NCBI GenBank assembly: GCA_944390875.1
Contig: CALXRO010000091.1
Coordinates: 1-5,899, forward strand
DNA: 5,899 nucleotides
From: an uncultured Rickettsiales bacterium
GTDB lineage: Bacteria; Pseudomonadota; Alphaproteobacteria; Rickettsiales; UBA1997
Reading direction: 5' to 3'
In this document: piece after piece, positions 1-4,460 of the stretch
How the letters are laid out: every line of letters starts with the position of its first letter
Position numbering within the stretch: the first letter of the stretch is position 1
The notes under the pieces: model-generated
The model's input: only the letters and a program-made list of their open reading frames with translations
Told to the model about the DNA's origin: nothing
Databases searched by the model: none
Translations under genes and position numbers: made by a program

Positions 1-537
1 ACTACCAACAATCATAATATTTGAAAAGTCTATATTTGTTTTTCCTTTATTTTCAAAAAAGAACGTATTATCTTGATTGTCTACATTAGTTATATTAGTC
101 AAACCAATTAATGCAAATGTAGAATTACCTGCATTACCTTTTATGCTAAAGTTTATATTATCAGTCTTATTTGTAAAATATGCTTGCTTCGTAATTAATA
201 TGCCTTTTATTTCATTTTTTATAAAATTTGATTGTATATTTATTGAAAGATCTTCTATAGTATAATTATACTCAAAATTACCACTTTCACTATTTTTAAA
301 TATCATTTTTATTATTTCAGGATTAACTTCTATAGATTTATCTATTGATCCAGTATTCTCATTATAAGCTTTAATTTCTTCTAGACTATCACTGTCTGTG
401 TCTTTAAATTCTATTTTTTGTGGTGTTATATATACTATACCTGGTGTTTCCACATCGAACAGCCCTTGCGTTGCTTTTACACGATTGGAAATTAATATTG
501 ATATTAAAAACAGCTTTATTATCTGTCTGTTCTTCAT
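1..537 (-). CDS. Exported protein of unknown function, N-terminal part (gene runs off the left edge)
   Basis: I do not recognise this gene. The minus strand is open from ATG at 537-535 to the window edge, 179 codons without a stop. The start MKNRQIIKLFLISILIS has a basic tip and a hydrophobic core (residues 5-16), followed by V20-K21-A22 before Thr23, a plausible Sec signal peptide with signal peptidase I site; no lipobox Cys is seen. A good ribosome binding site (AAGGA) lies 7-8 nt upstream of ATG. The mature part is rich in Asn, Ile, Lys, Thr and Ser, with alternating polar and hydrophobic residues (for example around 95-115 and 128-150), as in beta-rich surface or outer-membrane proteins. 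No catalytic motif is visible. The protein is probably periplasmic, outer-membrane or secreted; an autotransporter passenger is possible but unproven because the C-terminus is missing. A consensus promoter and an intrinsic terminator lie 120-230 nt upstream, so expression could be attenuated. Confidence 0.8.
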   Translation of the reverse strand, partial: MKNRQIIKLFLISILISNRVKATQGLFDVETPGIVYITPQKIEFKDTDSDSLEEIKAYNENTGSIDKSIEVNPEIIKMIFKNSESGNFEYNYTIEDLSINIQSNFIKNEIKGILITKQAYFTNKTDNINFSIKGNAGNSTFALIGLTNITNVDNQDNTFFFENKGKTNIDFSNIMIVGS

Positions 538-540
538 AGT

Positions 541-547
541 TGTCCTT
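541..547 (-). promoter_or_regulatory. Ribosome binding site of the exported-protein gene
   Basis: On the minus strand this reads AAGGACA, a clear Shine-Dalgarno core a few nucleotides before ATG at 537. It supports this start, because the frame upstream has no better candidate. It is one of the few good Shine-Dalgarno sites in the window. Confidence 0.6.
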
Positions 548-650
548 AATTTTTTCAAAACCTAAATCAAGGTTAATTCCATTTTTTTAAAAGTAAATAG
601 TAAAAAATATATAAAATAATTTTTTATTTCTTATAAGAGTATAACAGCAA

Positions 651-676
651 TAAAAAAGCTCGTACACTTACGAGCT
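651..676 (-). terminator. Intrinsic terminator, minus strand
   Basis: A perfect 7-bp inverted repeat (AGCTCGT at 657-663, ACGAGCT at 670-676) encloses a 6-nt loop. On the minus strand the hairpin is followed at once by a run of T (656-652). The preceding GAGAG can pair with the U tract through A-U and G-U pairs. On the plus strand no T run follows, so the orientation is minus. It lies downstream of rpe and of the 765-737 promoter, and upstream of the exported-protein gene. It could end rpe transcription, end a short RNA, or act as an attenuator. Confidence 0.75.
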
Positions 677-729
677 CTCTCAAAAAAATAAAGGAAAAAA
701 ATAAAAAACAAACACTATTTTTGTCTTTC
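652..729 (-). ncRNA. Candidate small RNA or attenuated leader (~78 nt)
   Basis: A consensus promoter predicts transcription starting near 728-730 on the minus strand, and an intrinsic terminator ends near 652. The predicted RNA has a short A-rich 5' end, a U-rich middle (roughly 683-712) and the terminator hairpin. No known RNA family is recognised. The same transcript, if it reads through, becomes a ~190-nt leader of the exported-protein gene at 537, so attenuation is the main alternative. Expression has not been shown; the inference rests only on the paired promoter and terminator. Confidence 0.4.
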
Positions 730-736
730 GAAAAGA

Positions 737-765
737 ATTATAGTACTGTACAACATAAATGTCAA
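737..765 (-). promoter_or_regulatory. Consensus sigma70-type promoter, minus strand
   Basis: On the minus strand TTGACA (765-760) and TATAAT (742-737) are both perfect matches, separated by exactly 17 nt. This is the strongest promoter signal in the window. The predicted start is near 728-730, giving a leader of about 190 nt before the ATG at 537, interrupted by the terminator at 676-657. It is 65 nt downstream of the rpe stop, so it does not serve rpe. Confidence 0.8.
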
Positions 766-830
766 CTACATATTTAAAAAAAATTTTTTATGAAATAAAT
801 AACACAAATATGTAATTAAAATATCATATT

Positions 831-1478
831 TTAAGTATTTTTTAGCATATTAATCAATTTATCATAATCTCCGTTTTTATTAAAAATATACGATCCAACA
901 ACAGCAATGTCTGCACCATTATTAATTATCTTTTTTATTGTATCATTATTTATTCCACCATCTACTTCCAATTTTATTTTTTTATCAGTTTTTTCTATTA
1001 GATTTCTTATATTTTTTATTTTTTCTAACTGAGAATCTAAAAATTCCTGACCGCCAAAACCTGGATTTACAGTCATAACAAGTACTAAATCTAGTTTATC
1101 AATTATATATTTTAGAACATTTTCATTTGTTGTTGGAACTAGTGCTAAGCCAACTTTTGTATTTGTATTTTTTATTTTTGTTATAATTCTGTCTAGATGT
1201 ATACACGCTTCATAATGAATTGTCAAAAATTCAACCCCAATATTAGCCATTTCTTCTATATAATTTTCAGGATGTTCTACCATTAAGTGGACATCCAATT
1301 TTAACTCTGGATTATTATTTTTTATATCTTTGATTAACTTTGTGCCAAATGTTAAATTAGGGACAAAATGGCCATCCATAACATCTATATGGATGTAGTC
1401 ACTATTTTTAATTTTAGCTATCTCTGAATCGAGCTTTGCTAAATTAGCTGATAAGATTGATGTAGAAATACCTATCAA
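831..1478 (-). CDS. rpe: Ribulose-phosphate 3-epimerase
   Basis: This cytoplasmic TIM-barrel enzyme interconverts D-ribulose 5-phosphate and D-xylulose 5-phosphate in the pentose phosphate pathway. At 215 aa it is full length for the family. Family motifs run in order: SILSAN (7-12), HIDVMDGHFVPN (30-41), DVHLMVEHP (62-70), VMTVNPGFGGQ (134-144), EVDGGIN (171-177) and the phosphate-binding VVGSYIF (193-199). By family knowledge the metal ligands would be His30, Asp32, His64 and Asp173, with Asp32 and Asp173 as the acid-base pair; all are present. The segment usually read as LALNPATP is LALVPTT here (111-117). The start is TTG at 1478-1476; a stop (TAA, 1505-1503) bounds the frame upstream and the next in-frame ATG is inside the conserved core, so TTG is the best choice although no clear Shine-Dalgarno is seen. 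It is transcribed divergently from rpsU. Identity is secure; only the exact start is less so. Confidence 0.96.
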   Translation of the reverse strand: MIGISTSILSANLAKLDSEIAKIKNSDYIHIDVMDGHFVPNLTFGTKLIKDIKNNNPELKLDVHLMVEHPENYIEEMANIGVEFLTIHYEACIHLDRIITKIKNTNTKVGLALVPTTNENVLKYIIDKLDLVLVMTVNPGFGGQEFLDSQLEKIKNIRNLIEKTDKKIKLEVDGGINNDTIKKIINNGADIAVVGSYIFNKNGDYDKLINMLKNT

Positions 1479-1501
1479 ATCGGCAAAAGTATTTTTTGGG
1501 A

Positions 1502-1529
1502 ATTATAAAAATTTATTTTATTTTTGCAA
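1502..1529 (-). promoter_or_regulatory. Candidate rpe promoter
   Basis: On the minus strand TTGCAA (1529-1524) lies 16 nt before a perfect TATAAT (1507-1502). The predicted start near 1495 would leave a leader of only about 17 nt before the TTG start. The -35 match is partial and the region is AT-rich, so chance is possible. A second candidate further upstream is TTGATA (1572-1567), 17 nt, TATTTT. Confidence 0.4.
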
Positions 1530-1596
1530 GGCATTTTATGAAAAAAATATCTAATATTTGAATAATTATCAAATAATCATAATAATAAAATTACCA

Positions 1597-1624
1597 TTGA
1601 CTTAGCAAAAATATCAAGTATTCT
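1597..1624 (+). promoter_or_regulatory. Candidate rpsU promoter
   Basis: TTGACT (1597-1602) and TATTCT (1619-1624) are separated by 16 nt. A perfect TATAAT also occurs at 1639-1644 but has no convincing -35 at the right distance. One of the two probably drives rpsU; sequence alone does not decide. Confidence 0.35.
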
Positions 1625-1662
1625 TTAAAACTGTTATTTATAATTTTATTAACTACCAACAC

Positions 1663-1670
1663 AAAGGCGG
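1663..1670 (+). promoter_or_regulatory. Unusual, distant Shine-Dalgarno-like site of rpsU
   Basis: AAAGGCGG resembles AAGGAGG with one mismatch, but it ends 14 nt before the ATG at 1685, which is farther than usual. No closer site exists. The start is supported instead by the family-like N-terminus of the protein. Confidence 0.35.
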
Positions 1671-1684
1671 TAAAGAATATATTA

Positions 1685-1870
1685 ATGTTGCAAGTTATAG
1701 TAGGTGATCAAAATAAATTAGAAGTCGCATTAAGAATGCTTAAGAAAAAAATTCAAAAAGAAGGTATAATTAAGGAAGCAAGAAGAAGAGCAGAATATGA
1801 AAAGCCTTCTGAAAAGAAAAAAAGAAAACGAAAAGAAAGCATTTCTAGAATAAAAAGAAGAAGAAAATAG
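1685..1870 (+). CDS. rpsU: 30S ribosomal protein bS21
   Basis: bS21 is a small, very basic protein of the 30S subunit platform, near the 3' end of 16S rRNA, where it helps mRNA selection during initiation. The 61-aa product begins MLQVIV, continues with the helix region KLEVALRMLKKKIQKEG (11-27) and EARRRAEYEKPSEKK (31-45), and ends in an Arg/Lys-rich tail (45-61). The YEKPSEK block is typical of the family, and the short start resembles the alphaproteobacterial form rather than the longer gammaproteobacterial one. Length is at the short end of the usual 55-75 aa. A hairpin follows the stop and rsmE starts 60 nt downstream, so both ribosome-related genes may share transcription. High Lys/Arg content and low-complexity codons fit the AT-rich genome. 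Identity is confident; a TTG at 1688 is a less likely alternative start. Confidence 0.92.
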   Translation: MLQVIVGDQNKLEVALRMLKKKIQKEGIIKEARRRAEYEKPSEKKKRKRKESISRIKRRRK

Positions 1871-1897
1871 TAAACGGAATCCTAATTAATTAAACCT

Positions 1898-1926
1898 AGA
1901 CGCCATAAAAGGCGTCTTTATTATAT
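1898..1926 (+). terminator. Hairpin after rpsU, probable (leaky) terminator
   Basis: A perfect 7-bp stem (AGACGCC at 1898-1904, GGCGTCT at 1911-1917) with a 6-nt loop is the most GC-rich spot nearby. It is followed by TTATTATATT, a T-rich but broken tract. It ends only 13 nt before the rsmE ATG, so the hairpin either terminates rpsU with partial readthrough or also affects rsmE translation. On the minus strand no T run follows, so it is read as a plus-strand element. Confidence 0.55.
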
Positions 1927-1930
1927 TAAA

Positions 1931-2632
1931 ATGTCAAATATTATAAGAGTTTTTACAAAATCTGAGTTAAAAGTTAATGAATTAGAAATATATAATACGC
2001 ACTATATTTGTAATGTTATGCGTAGAAAAGTTGGAGATAACATAATACTAATTAATGGCACAAATCAAGAGTATTTTGGCACTATAAGTGAAATAAACAA
2101 AAAATTTGTTAAAATTTCAGAAATTAAATGTATAAGAAAATCAGAAAATAAGCAACAATTAGGTTTAATATTTCCTATGATACAAAAAATTGATATAATG
2201 TTGAAAATGGCAACAGAACTTGGTGTTACCGAATTTATATCTTATAAATCACAATATTCACAAGTTAAATTTAATTTTGATAGAATAGAAAAAAATATAA
2301 TTGAGGCTATAGAACAATCAGAAAGATTAGATTTTCCAACTATTCATAATAAACAGAAAAATATCAATGAAATTTTTAATAAATTATCAGAAGAGGATAC
2401 AATTGTGATTTTGTGTGAAGAAAGAAATAAAGATAATGCAAAACTAATTAAAAACGATTTAAATAATAAAAATATTTATATAATCGTTGGACCTGAAGGT
2501 GGTTTCGGTAAAAATGAAATAGATGAAATAAAAAACTATAAATTTGTAAAAACCATTAGCCTTGGACAAAATATATTAAGAACAGAAACCGCCATGGCAA
2601 GTGCTTTAAGTATTATTAATTTTTTAAGATAG
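1931..2632 (+). CDS. rsmE: 16S rRNA (uracil(1498)-N(3))-methyltransferase RsmE
   Basis: RsmE methylates N3 of U1498 in helix 44 of 16S rRNA on the assembled 30S subunit, using S-adenosylmethionine. The 233-aa product is of normal length. The N-terminal PUA-like RNA-binding part holds HYICNVMRRKVGD (24-36), matching the usual HH..VLR.K.GD pattern. The C-terminal SPOUT domain starts with GLIFPMIQKIDIMLKMATELGV (78-99), continues with EQSER (128-132), and has the trefoil-knot SAM-binding elements IVGPEGGF (185-192) and LGQNILRTETA (211-221). All expected motifs are intact. The ATG at 1931 gives the normal N-terminus; no usual Shine-Dalgarno lies before it, only AAAGGCG 16 nt upstream inside the preceding hairpin. 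The gene follows rpsU by 60 nt on the same strand, a sensible pairing of small-subunit functions. Identity is confident. Confidence 0.95.
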   Translation: MSNIIRVFTKSELKVNELEIYNTHYICNVMRRKVGDNIILINGTNQEYFGTISEINKKFVKISEIKCIRKSENKQQLGLIFPMIQKIDIMLKMATELGVTEFISYKSQYSQVKFNFDRIEKNIIEAIEQSERLDFPTIHNKQKNINEIFNKLSEEDTIVILCEERNKDNAKLIKNDLNNKNIYIIVGPEGGFGKNEIDEIKNYKFVKTISLGQNILRTETAMASALSIINFLR

Positions 2633-2667
2633 ATATTAAATTATTATATTCATATAAATATTACTGC

Positions 2668-2698
2668 TTGACTTTTAATAAATATAATTTATTATAAC
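2668..2698 (+). promoter_or_regulatory. Weak candidate promoter upstream of the kinase-like pseudogene
   Basis: TTGACT (2668-2673) is followed by TTATAA (2692-2697, 18-nt spacer) or TATAAC (2693-2698, 19-nt spacer). The match is moderate and the surroundings are almost only A and T. If real it would drive the broken gene that follows. Confidence 0.3.
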
Positions 2699-2713
2699 TT
2701 TACTTTTAATAAA
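2671..2713 (+). repeat. Short direct repeat, ACTTTTAATAAA, two copies
   Basis: The 12-mer occurs at 2671-2682 and again at 2702-2713, starts 31 nt apart (about three helical turns), overlapping the candidate promoter. It could be an operator pair or a chance result of AT-rich sequence. Confidence 0.3.
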
Positions 2714-2794
2714 CAATTAATTTTATGGAAAGAATTAAGTTCGCAATAATTTTCCTTCCAAGACTTTTTTAATATAATCAAAAAAGGGGAGTTT

Positions 2795-3049
2795 TTGCCT
2801 TGGTTCGCAGAAACTGGTAGAGATAGTGATTTTCCATACGAATTACTTATGTTTGGTTTAGAAAGAAGTGAGGAATTTACAAAATTAAAAAGCACAATAA
2901 ATTCTGATTATATCTTCTTTAGAGAATTATATAATCGTACAGTGAAACGCAATATAGATTCAAATATTATTCTTGGACTATTTAAAGATTATATTATTTA
3001 TCTTAGCACTAGAATAGGTATAGAGGGTTTTGATGAAAAAAGGATGTAA
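2795..3049 (+). CDS. N-terminal fragment of the kinase-like protein (84 codons)
   Basis: As it stands this frame gives an 84-aa product of unknown function starting at TTG 2795 (MPWFAETGRDSDFPYELL...) and ending at TAA 3047-3049. It looks mainly helical, with no membrane segment and no recognised motif. The start codon is uncertain: AAGGGGAG ends only 3 nt before TTG, which is closer than usual, and the frame stays open and protein-like back to 2750. The last true codons are probably GFDEK, because the A6 run at 3036-3041 then throws the frame out and adds RM-stop. In the -1 frame the reading continues without a gap into the next segment. I therefore read it as the 5' piece of a broken gene, though an independent small protein cannot be excluded. 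Confidence 0.45.
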   Translation: MPWFAETGRDSDFPYELLMFGLERSEEFTKLKSTINSDYIFFRELYNRTVKRNIDSNIILGLFKDYIIYLSTRIGIEGFDEKRM

Positions 3050-3096
3050 GTGGTTTACGTTCATATAAAATTATTTCAAGTAAAATTAGGAAGTTT

Positions 3097-4293
3097 ATGG
3101 AAAGTAATGAAACTATTTCACAAAATGTAAGGGTAGCTATTATATCTGAAACTTTTTTAAAGACAAGAAATAATTTGCCAGGAAATATGTTACAATATAT
3201 GACTTATGCTATATATGGTTCTCAAAATATAATAGAAAAACTTATAAAAGAACAAATTACAAAGTTTAGAATAGCAAGGTTCAAAACTAAAAAAGAAGGC
3301 ATCAATCCAGGAACTATAGCAATATCAGAAAATTCAAAAAAATTTTTTGTTAAAACTCATAAAAATTATCCGTTTGGAGGTAGAAATTTTGGAAGTAAAG
3401 GTTTTACAACTTTAGATAGGAGTAAAAGTGATTCTTTTACTATGCCACAAAGTTTTGCTAGGGAAATTAAGTATATAGATTTTAAAGAACTCTTTGCTTA
3501 TAAAGTTCTAGAAGGACTTGGATTTGGACCAAAAACTGGGTTTATTATAAATAAACCTTTACATAGTGGTTTATATATATTTACTGATGAAATATGCAAA
3601 TTTATGCCTATAAAAAATCTTATTAATTTACAAGAAACAAGTGAGCCTGATGAAGGAATTAATAAATCTTTTTCAATGTTAAGAAAAGGTTTTTTAGAAG
3701 AAAAATTTAATCCAAGAGATATTGGTTTTTCTAGTTTCATATTAAATTTAACAGCATTTGATATTATCGCAAGAAGCATGTTGCTTAGTGATTTAAATGT
3801 TAGCAATTTTGGTTTATATGATCCAAAAGGTTATAAAATAAAAAAGGAGTATTCTAGATTGGCTTCATTAAAACCTTGTTTAGTTGATTTTTTGCCACCT
3901 AATAAAGAAAAGATCAGAAAGCTAAATAATGATTACTTAGATGAGTCTTCATTGGATATTTTTCTTAATAAGAATGAATTTGTTTATGTTGGTATAAACA
4001 ACAGTTTTTTATTAGCTAATACTTTTACTAATTATCCTGATTTAATTTTTGATGATTTTTTTATACCAAAAAGGACAACTTTTTTTGTAAATGGTATAAC
4101 AAGGGAAATATTTAATGATAGAAAGAAAATTTATGGCTCTATGGCATTTAGTGGAATTCTACCAAAAATAGAGGAGATAGAAGAAGTTTTGAACTCATCT
4201 TATAAAGAAATATTAGATTTATTTTCAGTAATTATGATAAAAATAATCAAGAACAACAAGTTTTTGAACTACCTAATCAATTTGAACAGCTAG
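3097..4293 (+). CDS. Kinase-like central fragment (398 codons), family unknown
   Basis: This is the longest surviving piece of the broken gene. Seen directly: a Lys in a strand-like context, FFVKTH (Lys86); a helix-C-like FKELFAYKVLEGLGFGP (129-145, Glu131); a hinge-like GLYIFTDEI (158-166); DLNVSN (232-237), with the same D-x4-N spacing as the kinase catalytic-loop DLKPEN; and CLVDFLPP (261-268), resembling the metal-binding DFG. Together these suggest a eukaryotic-like or HipA/aminoglycoside-kinase-like phosphotransferase fold. The HRD His-Arg pair and the DFG Gly are absent, and no glycine-rich loop is obvious, so it may be divergent or inactive. No signal peptide or membrane segment is seen. 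AGGA at 3088-3091 before ATG 3097 could support this as a start, but the frame is open and protein-like upstream to 3037. The last ~20 residues (after LDLF) are probably out-of-frame sequence after a one-base loss. Assignment of fold is moderate, of function unknown. Confidence 0.55.
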   Translation: MESNETISQNVRVAIISETFLKTRNNLPGNMLQYMTYAIYGSQNIIEKLIKEQITKFRIARFKTKKEGINPGTIAISENSKKFFVKTHKNYPFGGRNFGSKGFTTLDRSKSDSFTMPQSFAREIKYIDFKELFAYKVLEGLGFGPKTGFIINKPLHSGLYIFTDEICKFMPIKNLINLQETSEPDEGINKSFSMLRKGFLEEKFNPRDIGFSSFILNLTAFDIIARSMLLSDLNVSNFGLYDPKGYKIKKEYSRLASLKPCLVDFLPPNKEKIRKLNNDYLDESSLDIFLNKNEFVYVGINNSFLLANTFTNYPDLIFDDFFIPKRTTFFVNGITREIFNDRKKIYGSMAFSGILPKIEEIEEVLNSSYKEILDLFSVIMIKIIKNNKFLNYLINLNS

Positions 4294-4460
4294 AAGAAGT
4301 AAGGCAATATAAAAAAGCTATTTCTATACATTTAAAAACAATATTTAACTAGGTTGTTCCAAATGAACAAAAAATACAAATTATAGATAATGATTACTTT
4401 GAAAGAGATGAAATTGAAAAAACTGAATTACAGAATTTGTTAAAAGGTACAACATTATAA
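4226..4460 (+). pseudogene. Out-of-frame C-terminal tail of the kinase-like protein, split by TAG
   Basis: In the frame beginning near 4227 the sequence reads SNYDKNNQEQQVFELPNQF, then EEVRQYKKAISIHLKTIFN, meets TAG at 4350-4352, and continues VVPNEQKIQIIDNDYFERD up to TAA at 4458-4460. The composition (Glu, Gln, Asp, Lys, amphipathic helices) is that of a real hydrophilic C-terminus, not of random AT-rich DNA. There is no start codon with a ribosome binding site of its own. The end overlaps the last bases of the convergent glycosyltransferase gene by 6 nt. Confidence 0.55.

Larger units (their letters stand above)
2795..4460 (+). pseudogene. Broken gene for a kinase-like protein of about 555 aa
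   Basis: Three consecutive open segments in different frames read as one protein if three lesions are undone. Restoring one A in the A6 run at 3036-3041 joins ...GFDEK to KDVSGLRSYKIISSKIRKF and runs straight into the frame of the ATG at 3097. Restoring one T in the T4 run at 4222-4225 joins ...LDLF to FSNYDKNNQEQQ. A TAG at 4350-4352 then interrupts an otherwise continuous frame that ends at TAA 4458-4460. With the two bases restored the span is exactly 556 codons. The start used is TTG at 2795, just after AAGGGGAG (2784-2791); the coding look continues upstream to about 2750, where a TAA (2747-2749) could be a fourth lesion. The centre has kinase-like motifs (see the 3097-4293 entry). Neighbouring genes with equally long homopolymers are intact, which argues against simple sequencing error. 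The family is not recognised. Alternatives are two separate small genes, or a gene read with frameshifting. Confidence 0.6.

Noticed and set aside
77..265. Plus-strand open frame of 62 codons
   Set aside because: It is antisense to the exported-protein gene, which has a signal peptide and ribosome binding site; the plus frame has neither and is only low-complexity hydrophobic translation.
806..831. Inverted repeat AAATATG / CATATTT at the rpe stop
   Set aside because: It is a 7-bp, almost purely A-T stem with a 12-nt loop and no clean T tract, so it is a poor terminator; expected by chance in this composition.
2725..2772. Mini-frame MERIKFAIIFLPRLF
   Set aside because: Fifteen codons, no ribosome binding site, and it competes with the protein-like frame of the broken gene; not supportable as a gene.
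2692..2895. Minus-strand open frame of 67 codons
   Set aside because: It covers the promoter region and 5' part of the plus-strand broken gene, with no motif and no ribosome binding site.
3498..3806. Minus-strand open frame of 102 codons
   Set aside because: It is antisense to the kinase-like core, whose plus-strand motifs are coherent.
3097..4293. HipA toxin of a HipBA pair
   Set aside because: The HipA-type catalytic and phosphate motifs are not seen and no HipB-like DNA-binding antitoxin precedes it; only a general kinase-like pattern is supported.
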